DNA of 7,326 bases from Zhenhengia stercoravium (GCA_018883975.1 JAHLFD010000190.1:1-7326), one strand, 5' to 3'; numbered from the stretch's first letter, positions 1 to 7,230 are shown. Notes: generated by a model from the letters alone, not told the origin. Numbers and translations: made by a program.

Positions 1-121
1 CTTAAAGATTAGCTAAATTTTAATATATTAAATTATAATTATCAATACAATTTATACAAATAACCAAAATATTGTATTATTTTTTAATCCTACTATCTCT
101 ATAAAATAGTCGGCATACTGT
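1..121. other. AT-rich intergenic stretch, no gene seen
   Basis: No credible coding frame is present in the 121 bases beyond the hairpin. The stretch is very AT-rich and contains the 14-bp palindrome TTTAATATATTAAA at 19-32. A minus-strand TTGTAT (59-54) and TATAAT (37-32) with 16-bp spacing could be a promoter for a gene off the left edge, but such matches are expected by chance here. Confidence 0.3.
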
Positions 122-148
122 AAAAGCTGACCTTATTGGTCAGCTTTT
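122..148. terminator. 11-bp perfect hairpin downstream of the DUF4091 gene
   Basis: Arms AAAAGCTGACC (122-132) and GGTCAGCTTTT (138-148) flank a 5-nt loop. The stem begins 56 nt past the DUF4091 stop. On the minus strand the T tract is only the four T residues of the stem, so termination there is plausible but not ideal. On the plus strand the stem runs into TTTTGCTTGTTTT, a better tail. It is probably a terminator that can work in both directions. Confidence 0.6.
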
Positions 149-204
149 GCTTGTTTTAACAATCCTTCTATACCTATTCACGCCTTGCTATTATTACTTT
201 CGTC

Positions 205-1812
205 TTAGGCTTCTAATGCTTTAAGTATTTCTGCTTTAACCCTTCTATAAGCTTTAAGGTCTGTTTCATAATCTTGATAACTTCTAATAATCGTCTTAAT
301 AAGCTGGTCTGCTACTTCTGGTTTCTCTACTTGAAGTTGTTTAAGAAGTTCTAAATCTTCAAATCCAATACGATGTCCTTCAAGTCTTGAACTGGATATA
401 GCACCTTTGTATCCTGGATAAAGGATACCATTATCTCCTGCAGGAAGTTGCATAGCATAATTTAAGTTATACGCTGTATAATCTTCACCTCCCATGCATA
501 CGCAAGATTGTCTATAAGGGTCCACACTAAAATAAGTGCCTCCCCAATGTAAAAAGCCTTCGATATCATAAAGTGCAGCAGCCCATCCCATCAATACCGT
601 TCTGATTCTTTCCATATCTAGTAAACGGTTAAGGTATTTCCCTGCTGGAACAAGGCAAGTATAAACCCATATATGGTCGCCTAGCTGTTTACGCTCTTCA
701 TAAAATGCTCTATCTCTATCATAGCGATCAACGGTTGGGCACCAAGTCGTTAAGCTACCTGCAATGCTATGCGTTGCTTTATTTGCTTCTACTATAGGTG
801 TTCCTGGCATTGCTTCTTTCAGTATACTTACCCCTAACTTATAAGTCTCACTTGAAACATTTAAAGGCTCATCAAAGAAACTTTGAATCCAGCAGTCTTT
901 TAAATGATTTTTGATTAAATAGGCTTCTAACTGCTCACCCATACGCCTAATGGTCGTTTCTCCTTTACCTGGAATTGGGTCTTTTGTAAGAATCGTTTCT
1001 GCTGTTTCAGCTTCCCACTGCCCATCCTTTCTTCCACTTAATGCAGCACCTTGGAAGTAATGAATACCACTTGCTTTAGCAAGCTCTATCAATTTATCCA
1101 GTTTCTTCTCATTTAAAACTACATGACCTGCTTCATTCACCTCAAAGTATAGATGTCCCTCAAGCCATACAATATTTTGTCTGCCATAATGTGCAAGTTT
1201 GAAATAGGATTTAACAACTTCTTCCCAGCCTTTAGACCATAATGGTACACCATGTATCTCTTCAATCTTATCTAAGCTAATCCAATTCACATATTTGTGT
1301 GTATGATTACTTGTTTCTGGTACTTTCACTGCATAGGCATCCACAATCAATGTCACTTTTTGCGTAGTATTACCTGCTGTCACATAAATTTCCCATTTCT
1401 GCTCTTCGTTATGTTTTACATCCACATAAGTTCTAAATGCCACAGCAAGCGAAGGCCACTGACTCCTTACAATATTACGCATAGGCTTTAAAACTTCATA
1501 CACCATAAAGGGTGCTCTTCTAATAACATAAGGATTATAGTGCCCATCCATTAACTCTGTTCGCTCACCTAAGCCACCATTCTCTTCAACCGGAACTTCT
1601 ACGAGTTCAAATAATCTATATTGCTTATGAGGTCCTGTCACTTCAAAGGTTACACACTCTCCTGGTGTAATGCCATTCATCATAATATGTACGCCTGCAT
1701 AACTTGCTGATGCACAGCTTACCTTGTAGATTTTTTCACCACTTTCAGCCACTGTATCTGGATAAATAGCATCTAATTCATCAAAAAGTCCTACTGTTAA
1801 TTGATTTCTCAT
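205..1812 (-). CDS. DUF4091 domain-containing putative glycoside hydrolase
   Basis: This 535-aa protein has the layout of DUF4091 proteins, which are widely found in polysaccharide-utilisation loci and are thought to be glycosidases. Residues 1-165 form a beta-rich N-terminal domain beginning with the family-like GLFDELDAIYPD. A TIM-barrel-like region runs from about 175 (YVNWISLDKI). The strand-end motif FFDEP (312-316) contains D314 and E315, the likeliest acid/base or nucleophile pair. The C-terminal DUF4091 part includes GFLHWGGTYF (H422, W423) and GDNGILYPGYKG (around P466), followed by SSRLEGHRIGFEDLELL, a very typical family ending. There is no signal peptide, so an intracellular substrate is implied. 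The start at 1812 has an AAGGGG ribosome binding site 8 nt upstream, somewhat weaker than those of the other genes. It lies 74 bp after the 788-aa gene with no clear promoter between, so the two are probably co-transcribed. Family assignment is confident; substrate and linkage are unknown. Confidence 0.85.
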   Translation of the reverse strand: MRNQLTVGLFDELDAIYPDTVAESGEKIYKVSCASASYAGVHIMMNGITPGECVTFEVTGPHKQYRLFELVEVPVEENGGLGERTELMDGHYNPYVIRRAPFMVYEVLKPMRNIVRSQWPSLAVAFRTYVDVKHNEEQKWEIYVTAGNTTQKVTLIVDAYAVKVPETSNHTHKYVNWISLDKIEEIHGVPLWSKGWEEVVKSYFKLAHYGRQNIVWLEGHLYFEVNEAGHVVLNEKKLDKLIELAKASGIHYFQGAALSGRKDGQWEAETAETILTKDPIPGKGETTIRRMGEQLEAYLIKNHLKDCWIQSFFDEPLNVSSETYKLGVSILKEAMPGTPIVEANKATHSIAGSLTTWCPTVDRYDRDRAFYEERKQLGDHIWVYTCLVPAGKYLNRLLDMERIRTVLMGWAAALYDIEGFLHWGGTYFSVDPYRQSCVCMGGEDYTAYNLNYAMQLPAGDNGILYPGYKGAISSSRLEGHRIGFEDLELLKQLQVEKPEVADQLIKTIIRSYQDYETDLKAYRRVKAEILKALEA

Positions 1813-1886
1813 TTTTATTACCCCTTAATATCGTTTTTAATTTTATGTATCCTTGCAATCATACTTTTATTTTTATACCTTAAAAT

Positions 1887-4253
1887 CTATATAAGCTTTT
1901 TTGAAACAAGCTCTCCACTATCTTGCACAATAAATTTCACTTCTGCATAAGGCCTTATATCTCCTTTAAACTCTGCTGTAAAGGAAATAGGCTGTGTACC
2001 AGATTGTACTTTAATTTCTTGCTTACTTAAAAGTTTAGCCGTCTTAATAAAATTAAAGTTTTTATCACAAATTGTAGCCTCTAAGCCACCTTCATAAATA
2101 AGGTATTCTCCTACGCCGATACACCCCTTAAATTTATAACGTTTATTGTCTATTATAAATCCAGGGTTCTCGATTACACCCTCACAATCTTTGTCGCTAC
2201 CTACTGCACGTAATCTTAAGTGTAAGGTCTGTTCTTCATAAGGATTTGTATAGCCCCAATCAGCCCCTCCAGGTTGACCTGGTTGAAGTTGATCCGGGTC
2301 ACAAATATAAGGTTTTGATAAATCTACTGCATAGAGCATCCATTCATCTGACCCTACCGTCTCTAAATGCCACTCAGAGTGCTGAACAAGTAACTTTTTC
2401 TTTTGTTCTATAGTGAAAGCATCTAATCTTCTAGCCCTCTCCCACTCTTTTATCAAATCCATATATCTTGACATGTAACCATGATTTTTCATAACCTTAT
2501 AATCTATAAACAAAGCAAAGCCTGCATCAAACCCAGCAGCCTTAGAAAGCATCCATTCAATATCATCTGGTGTAGTTGCTTCAAACTGGCGTTCTTGTAA
2601 TCTAACAAGGAACCATCCTAGCATCCTTGGGAATAAATTTCTACGATAGAAGTCTTGATTGATAAGTCTTAAATCAATCTGCCCTTCTCTCATTGTTGCC
2701 CCCCAAGGCTCTCCCCAATTAGTACGTGTATGAATATGCCATAAGAAATGATGTAATCTACTAGAATCATTAATGACCTCATGATCCCATCCCTTATAAC
2801 ATCCATTCACCATGCGGTAAATACCATACTCCTCATGGCCTGTTGCTAAGCAACCTTCAAGTCCATCAAAAGAAATTTGTCTAATCCCTACTTCATTATA
2901 TAAATCAACTAATCTCTTAATGTATTCATCTTGTAATTGTAAATTAGGAAAAAGAACCTTATAAGAATGATCCCATAGTTTATGAATGGCATCTCCCTTC
3001 CTATGTGCTTCTGGCTGTGTTCCAAATGCGCCCCTTGTACATGCCATCAAACACATATTGCCCTCTTCTTCATCTGTATACTCATACTGAACAAGTTCAT
3101 TGCCAATACATACTGCCCCTAGGTCATCCACTTCTTCAAAATGCATACCATCTTCAAGCCTAATCATGTCTTGCTCTGCATCTATATCTTCCATAATTCT
3201 TGTAGTCTGTACCTTTGCTAAACGTGGGTCTGGCTTCGGTGTAATATAGGCATCAGTAGTCGTTGTAAAAGTAGTCAATGTATGCAATCCTAATCCTATA
3301 TTTTTCTCCTTAGCTTTCTCTACGCAGTCACGTAAACTCTCATCACCTTTTTCAAAGTGATCTTTTCTTAATATGAAATGCCCCCATTCACTAAAAGGAT
3401 GTGGATGATACACATATTCAAATTCCCCTCTCCCAGCTACTTCCAACACTTCATCTATGGTATCTGATTGAAAATCTGTAATTAGATAGGACATCATTGC
3501 TTTTCTTGATGTCTTCACCCACTCCCCATCAATAGTTGGATGTGGTAATTCTTCTGCAACTTCTATTTGACCTATATAATCAAGTATGCTTTGTGTGTCA
3601 CACCCAAAGAGTGCAATCTTACTTCCTTCAATTTTTGCATCAGCTTCTTGAAAACCTTCTATATGTACATTTTCCTTACCCCAAACTTTACCTACTCTAT
3701 CCTTTGTTCTATCTCTACAATAAGCTTGAAGAACACTCCCAAAAGAAGTAGGGGATGCTGTTAAGTCTGTATATTTAAAGCCACAAACTGAAGTATTTAG
3801 GAGCATGCCACCTTTTGCTTCATCAAACTCTGAAGGGATTTCACAAGGCCATCCTGCTAGCGTCTTAATATTAAGACTCTGTATACCAAAAGCCCACTTC
3901 TGATTTCTAACTACACCAAGGACTTCCCCTATCTCCTCTTTAATCGTCGTTGGATAAGGGCCCCATATAATGGTATCAATGGTACCTCCCATAATCTCCA
4001 TAATTTCAAAAGTCATATAATGCTCATGTTGTATGACTTCTATCTTAAGGCTAACCTGAAGCGTTTCATAATGAAGTATAAGCTGGTCCCCCATAACGTT
4101 CATGCTTGTTGGATGATAAGTTGCATCACCCTTACAAACACGTACAAGCGGTGCTGCTACATCCGCTAAATACGCTTCACCTCCTATAGATAAATGTGAA
4201 ATATATCCCTGATTGTCTAATTCTAAATGAAATACGCCTGCTTTAAGCTCCAT
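1887..4253 (-). CDS. Unrecognised 788-aa protein, putative glycoside-hydrolase-like enzyme
   Basis: I do not recognise a named family. The first 230 or so residues look beta-rich (GVFHLELDNQGYISHLSIGG), as in the beta-sandwich leading many sugar-processing TIM barrels. The middle, about 265-620, alternates strand- and helix-like stretches with carbohydrate-enzyme features: FSEWGHF with E289 and W290, an ISFDGLEGC strand end with D463 and E466, and an aromatic segment WGEPWG with E515. These acids are the best catalytic candidates by appearance only. A segment around 375-425 containing CTRGAFGT (R407) and then an H-R-K-G turn looks like an inserted beta-hairpin. The last 130 or so residues are beta-rich again. 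No signal peptide or membrane helix is seen, so it should be cytoplasmic. AGGAGAGGG ends 7 nt before the ATG. A DUF4091 gene follows after 74 bp, supporting a role in glycan breakdown. A lyase or a non-catalytic sugar-binding role cannot be excluded. Confidence 0.7.
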   Translation of the reverse strand: MELKAGVFHLELDNQGYISHLSIGGEAYLADVAAPLVRVCKGDATYHPTSMNVMGDQLILHYETLQVSLKIEVIQHEHYMTFEIMEIMGGTIDTIIWGPYPTTIKEEIGEVLGVVRNQKWAFGIQSLNIKTLAGWPCEIPSEFDEAKGGMLLNTSVCGFKYTDLTASPTSFGSVLQAYCRDRTKDRVGKVWGKENVHIEGFQEADAKIEGSKIALFGCDTQSILDYIGQIEVAEELPHPTIDGEWVKTSRKAMMSYLITDFQSDTIDEVLEVAGRGEFEYVYHPHPFSEWGHFILRKDHFEKGDESLRDCVEKAKEKNIGLGLHTLTTFTTTTDAYITPKPDPRLAKVQTTRIMEDIDAEQDMIRLEDGMHFEEVDDLGAVCIGNELVQYEYTDEEEGNMCLMACTRGAFGTQPEAHRKGDAIHKLWDHSYKVLFPNLQLQDEYIKRLVDLYNEVGIRQISFDGLEGCLATGHEEYGIYRMVNGCYKGWDHEVINDSSRLHHFLWHIHTRTNWGEPWGATMREGQIDLRLINQDFYRRNLFPRMLGWFLVRLQERQFEATTPDDIEWMLSKAAGFDAGFALFIDYKVMKNHGYMSRYMDLIKEWERARRLDAFTIEQKKKLLVQHSEWHLETVGSDEWMLYAVDLSKPYICDPDQLQPGQPGGADWGYTNPYEEQTLHLRLRAVGSDKDCEGVIENPGFIIDNKRYKFKGCIGVGEYLIYEGGLEATICDKNFNFIKTAKLLSKQEIKVQSGTQPISFTAEFKGDIRPYAEVKFIVQDSGELVSKKLI

Positions 4254-4260
4254 TCCCTAT

Positions 4261-4269
4261 CCCTCTCCT
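4261..4269 (-). promoter_or_regulatory. Ribosome binding site AGGAGAGGG of the 788-aa gene
   Basis: The purine-rich AGGAGAGGG ends 7 nt upstream of the ATG at 4253 and supports this start over any internal methionine. It lies outside the hairpin and should be accessible. Confidence 0.65.
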
Positions 4270-4292
4270 ATTAAAATAAGTATTTATATAGT

Positions 4293-4302
4293 GAAATATT
4301 TC
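4293..4302. promoter_or_regulatory. Palindrome GAAATATTTC, possible operator
   Basis: GAAATATTTC is a perfect 10-bp palindrome with two further matching pairs outside a 2-bp mismatch on each side. It lies 12-22 bp downstream of the candidate -10 of the second unit and upstream of its ribosome binding site, where a repressor could block transcription. Short AT-rich palindromes also arise by chance, so this is only a candidate. Confidence 0.25.
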
Positions 4303-4314
4303 GTTACTATCTCG

Positions 4315-4343
4315 ACATTACTATTCCGTCTGATAATTGTCAA
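4315..4343 (-). promoter_or_regulatory. Candidate sigma-A promoter for the 788-aa and DUF4091 genes
   Basis: A perfect -35 hexamer TTGACA (4343-4338) is followed after exactly 17 bp by TAATGT (4320-4315), a modest -10 matching three of six consensus positions. It sits just downstream of the AT-only hairpin and 61 bp upstream of the ATG at 4253, so the second unit can probably be transcribed independently. The -35 lies within an imperfect palindrome (4331-4342), which could be a regulator site. Confidence 0.5.
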
Positions 4344-4362
4344 CATTATTGTAAACAAAATC

Positions 4363-4411
4363 AAAAAAAATAACTTAAATTTATATTTTTATATAAATTT
4401 AAGTTATTTTT
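4363..4411 (-). terminator. AT-only stem-loop with T-run, likely terminator after the three-gene cluster
   Basis: Arms 4366-4386 and 4391-4411 form a perfect 21-bp inverted repeat around a 4-nt loop. Only one pair (4374 with 4403) is G:C; the rest are A:T. Reading the minus strand, the stem begins 15 nt after the TAG stop of the 290-aa isomerase and runs into eight T residues (4370-4363, the first five within the stem). That is the position expected of an intrinsic terminator. A stem this AT-rich is unusual, and it may leak or act as an attenuator between the two units. The opposite strand also has T-rich sequence after the stem. Confidence 0.6.
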
Positions 4412-4426
4412 GTTTTTATTATTTTG

Positions 4427-5299
4427 CTAGATATCCCCTATATAACGTCTTAAATTTTCTAATCCTATTTGAATCGCTCTTAGTGGTTCTTCCATCCCCT
4501 CAAACTCAATGGCAATATAGCCATCATATCCAACGGATTTAAGAATACTTAAGCACTGCTGCACAGGAACGTTCCCATGTCCAATAATCATCCCTCTTAA
4601 GTAGTTTCCACCTCTTGATTTAAAGAAACCTACTCCTGGGTTTGCTTCCATCCCGCTTTTCACTAGGAAGTCTTTCGCATGAACATAAAAAGCATAAGGC
4701 GCTACTCTACTTACAGCATGCACGGGGTCTTCATCTACACATAGAAAATTGCCCATATCCACCAATAACCCAAAGTTTGGATGTGCTACCGCATTAACGA
4801 GTTTTTCTACACGCTCACTATCTTGGCAGAAAAAGCCATGATTTTCTATAGTAGTCCTAATCCCCTTGCTTTCTGCATAGCAGGTTACTTCCCTGCAAGC
4901 CTTTGCTAGGCGTGGAAGGGCCTCATCAAACCCGCGGTAGCCTCGCTCCCCTTGGCTGTAACCTCTTGTTGCATCATGCCTCACTATTTTGGCACCTAAT
5001 ATTTCTGCAAAGTCTATCATTTCTTTTACACGCTTAATCTCTTCTTCCAGGTTTCCCTGACTTCCCTGGATGAAGTCTGCACCAAAAGTAAAGCTTGATA
5101 TAGGGAGCGCTAAGCGCTTAGCCTCTTTGGCTAATTGCTGTACATACGCCTCTTTAGTACTGCCATCATGAGGAATAATATCGACTAATTCAATGGCATC
5201 AAAACCCATTTCTTTTGCTTTAGCAATACACCCTAGTTGTGTTAATGTTCCATTTCCTATAAGCTTTGAAAAGCTATAGCTACTCACAGATACTTTCAT
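4427..5299 (-). CDS. Second sugar phosphate isomerase/epimerase TIM-barrel protein
   Basis: This 290-aa protein is another xylose-isomerase-like TIM barrel but is clearly divergent from the 281-aa one in the same cluster; beyond the metal-site motifs the two share little. Strand-end motifs are GFDAIEL (32-38), IENHG with E152, LLVDMGN with D181, YVHAKD with H207, and IAIEFEG with E265 or E267, giving the expected E-D-H-E metal site. R107-H108-D109 (VRHDATRG) and H154 are probable substrate-binding residues. A glycine- and arginine-rich loop (112-123) and a loop at 222-236 rich in glycine and aromatic residues are candidates for specificity elements. It starts 11 bp after the oxidoreductase, with AAGGAG overlapping that gene's TAA stop, so translation is probably coupled. 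A terminator-like hairpin begins 15 nt after its stop. The exact reaction is unknown; epimerase, dehydratase or 3-keto-glycoside-cleaving lyase are possible. Confidence 0.88.
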   Translation of the reverse strand: MKVSVSSYSFSKLIGNGTLTQLGCIAKAKEMGFDAIELVDIIPHDGSTKEAYVQQLAKEAKRLALPISSFTFGADFIQGSQGNLEEEIKRVKEMIDFAEILGAKIVRHDATRGYSQGERGYRGFDEALPRLAKACREVTCYAESKGIRTTIENHGFFCQDSERVEKLVNAVAHPNFGLLVDMGNFLCVDEDPVHAVSRVAPYAFYVHAKDFLVKSGMEANPGVGFFKSRGGNYLRGMIIGHGNVPVQQCLSILKSVGYDGYIAIEFEGMEEPLRAIQIGLENLRRYIGDI

Positions 5300-5310
5300 T
5301 GAGTTTCTCC

Positions 5311-6372
5311 TTATTCAATAATCACTTCATGCCCTGTTCTAGCAGATTCATAAATGGCATCTAGTATGGTCATAATTTCAATACCATGTTGTGCTGGGGA
5401 AATACACGCTACTTGCCCCTTCACACAGTCAACAAAGTGGTTAATTTCATTATCAAATAGTCCGTTAAAATCTAAGGCTGTCTTAGTAGCTAGCTGAACG
5501 TCTACCATATAATCATTGATTTCTGTGTACATTTCGAGTTCTGGACTTAGTTTCGCCCCACCTTTTGTGCCAAATAATTCAATAATCCCTTGGTCTTTCT
5601 TAATATTTAAGCTAAAACTTGCTTCTATAGACACAACAGCGCCATTATCATATCTAATCATGGCTGTAGCCAAATCTTCTACATCACAAACATCATGATT
5701 CGTTTTCTCCATTGAACAGTATCCCGTGCCGCCTTTAATGTTTTTTCTATCGAAAAGTTTTTGGAAAGTAGCCCCATATACTGAAACAGGCTTAGGATTA
5801 TCCATAAGGAATCTTGTAAGGTCAATAACGTGTACACCTAAGTCGATTAATGGCCCACCACCAGATCGTGATTTATCTCCAAACCAGCCTCCTGGATTGC
5901 CCTTTCTTCTTAAGTAAGTAGCTTTGGCATAATAAATATCTCCTAAGAAATCTGTGTTCTGGTAATCCTTAATAATGTTAGCATCATTTCCAAAGCGTCT
6001 TACAAAACCAATCATTAAGAGTTTGCCTGCCTCATCAGCAGCTTTTTTCATAGCTCTTGCTTCTTCCGCATTCATAGCCATTGGTTTCTCACAAATAACA
6101 TGTTTACCTGCTTTAAGCGCTGCAATAGAACAAGGTGCATGGGCACTATTCCATGTACATACACTCACTGCATCTAGTTCTTCAAGTTTTAGCATTTCAT
6201 TCATATCTGTATAAATACGTGAAACCTTATATTTTTCTCCTGCTGCTTTTACACGTTCCTCATTAATATCACAAAGTGCATAAAGCTCTACATCTGGATT
6301 TTTCAGATACCCCTGTATATGTAAATGACTAATACTTCCTGTCCCAATAATACCTACTTTAATTTTACTCAT
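5311..6372 (-). CDS. Gfo/Idh/MocA family NAD(P)-dependent oxidoreductase
   Basis: This 353-aa dehydrogenase should oxidise or reduce a hydroxyl or keto group on a sugar, inositol or intact glycoside using a nicotinamide cofactor. The Rossmann fold is at the N-terminus, with the glycine motif GIIGTG at residues 7-12. The acidic D35 after the second strand favours NAD over NADP. The family EKP motif is at 95-97, with K96 as the usual catalytic lysine. The C-terminal alpha/beta domain carries GGGPLIDLGVHVID (171-184), where D177 and H181 are the other expected catalytic residues. Length and architecture are typical and complete. The start at 6372 is preceded by AGGGGG, which overlaps the stop codon of the upstream gene. 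It lies between two TIM-barrel isomerases, which suggests that the oxidised product is passed to one or both. Substrate is not predictable; inositol dehydrogenase-like or glycoside 3-dehydrogenase activity are the main options. Confidence 0.92.
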   Translation of the reverse strand: MSKIKVGIIGTGSISHLHIQGYLKNPDVELYALCDINEERVKAAGEKYKVSRIYTDMNEMLKLEELDAVSVCTWNSAHAPCSIAALKAGKHVICEKPMAMNAEEARAMKKAADEAGKLLMIGFVRRFGNDANIIKDYQNTDFLGDIYYAKATYLRRKGNPGGWFGDKSRSGGGPLIDLGVHVIDLTRFLMDNPKPVSVYGATFQKLFDRKNIKGGTGYCSMEKTNHDVCDVEDLATAMIRYDNGAVVSIEASFSLNIKKDQGIIELFGTKGGAKLSPELEMYTEINDYMVDVQLATKTALDFNGLFDNEINHFVDCVKGQVACISPAQHGIEIMTILDAIYESARTGHEVIIE

Positions 6373-6384
6373 TTTGCTTTCCCC

Positions 6385-7230
6385 CTATCCTCTCATCATA
6401 TGATTTAAGAAATCAACAGCCAATTTAATATCTGCTTCAGGATTGTCCCCCACTTCTCTTTCAATGGTTAAGAATCCCTTGTACCCAATATCTGTAAGGG
6501 CCTGTAAATACTTTTTAAAGTCTACATCCCCTTGTCCTAGTGGTAATTCTATAAAGGCTTTACCTTCTTGAATGGTTTCTTCTACCAGGCCATAAATAAT
6601 CTCAGGGTCTTTAATCAGTAGGCGTCTACCATCTTTAGCATGTGTATGAACAATATAATCTTTTAGTGTATAAACAGCTTGAACAGGATCATCCCCTGTT
6701 ACCATGACTAAGTTTGCTGGGTCTAGATTAACAGCTACCCCTTTTGAACCTAATGTATCTAGGAAGTTTCTTAATGTAAGAGCAGTCTCAGGACCTGTTT
6801 CAATAGCAAAATGTGCCTTAAGTTCATCAGCATACTGACTGAGCTTAAAACAGGCTTCCTGCATAATTTTATAGCGATCATGATTAGGATCTTGTGGAAT
6901 CACGCCAATATGTGTCGTCACTATAGAAGTCTCTAAGTCTTTAGCTAAGTCTAAAATCCTCTTAGACTTTTCAATATTAACTTTATTTTTAAGAGGATCT
7001 CCAAAGCCTTGCCCTAAGTCTCCGCATAAAGCAGAAATCTCAAGTCCATGATCCTTTACATGATTTAAAAACTCTTTTCTTTTTGAAGGCGTTAAATTTT
7101 CTGGAGACATGTCTCCACGTGTTGAATAAACTTGTATACCCTTTACTCCCATGTTTTCAGCTTTTTTTAAGGCGGTTTGCATATCTGTTCTAAATGAGTC
7201 AATAATGACACCTATTGGAAATATATTCAT
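6385..7230 (-). CDS. Sugar phosphate isomerase/epimerase family TIM-barrel protein (IolE-like)
   Basis: This 281-aa cytoplasmic protein belongs to the xylose-isomerase-like TIM-barrel superfamily, whose members isomerise, epimerise, dehydrate or beta-eliminate sugars and inososes with a divalent metal. The four expected metal ligands are visible at the ends of barrel strands: E144 (AIETG), D170 (NLDPAN), H197 (HTHAKD) and E257 (LTIEREVG). H107 in TTHIG is a typical extra active-site histidine. The length is normal for the family and there is no signal peptide or membrane segment. The ATG at 7230 is chosen because AGGAGG lies 5 nt upstream. It is the first gene of a three-gene cluster; its TAG stop overlaps the ribosome binding site of the next gene, 12 bp away. 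Family membership is secure. The reaction is not: inosose dehydratase, ketose 3-epimerase and 3-keto-glycoside lyase are all possible. Confidence 0.88.
   Translation of the reverse strand: MNIFPIGVIIDSFRTDMQTALKKAENMGVKGIQVYSTRGDMSPENLTPSKRKEFLNHVKDHGLEISALCGDLGQGFGDPLKNKVNIEKSKRILDLAKDLETSIVTTHIGVIPQDPNHDRYKIMQEACFKLSQYADELKAHFAIETGPETALTLRNFLDTLGSKGVAVNLDPANLVMVTGDDPVQAVYTLKDYIVHTHAKDGRRLLIKDPEIIYGLVEETIQEGKAFIELPLGQGDVDFKKYLQALTDIGYKGFLTIEREVGDNPEADIKLAVDFLNHMMRG

Noticed and set aside
1297..1491. Plus-strand frame of 64 codons with many C, H and F residues
   Set aside because: It is antisense to the DUF4091 gene, with no ribosome binding site or recognisable domain; the aromatic and cysteine content reflects the complementary codons.
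1813..1886. Promoter or terminator between the 788-aa gene and the DUF4091 gene
   Set aside because: A TTGCAA-like hexamer is present but no -10 lies at suitable spacing, and no inverted repeat longer than 4-5 bp was found.
3536..3764. Two overlapping plus-strand frames of 65-71 codons
   Set aside because: Both lie wholly antisense to the 788-aa gene, in different frames of the same stretch, with protein composition typical of shadow frames.
4291..4542. Plus-strand frame of 83 codons starting in the intergenic region
   Set aside because: It is low-complexity, rich in N, I, Y, F and L from AT-rich DNA, runs through the hairpin and into the antisense of the 290-aa isomerase gene, and has no convincing ribosome binding site.
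5516..6214. Three plus-strand frames of 60-79 codons opposite the oxidoreductase gene
   Set aside because: They are antisense to a clear Gfo/Idh/MocA gene with all family motifs, and their serine- and leucine-rich translations are shadow products.
4427..7230. A C-glycoside deglycosidase system of the Dgp/Car type as a definite call
   Set aside because: Known systems need a small beta-subunit next to the TIM-barrel subunit, and no small gene exists in this tightly packed cluster. The oxidoreductase and barrels alone do not establish the reaction.
4427..7230. Naming the genes iolG and iolE
   Set aside because: The families fit, but two different barrels are present, no other iol genes are visible and the neighbours are glycosidase-like, so the symbols would overstate the evidence.
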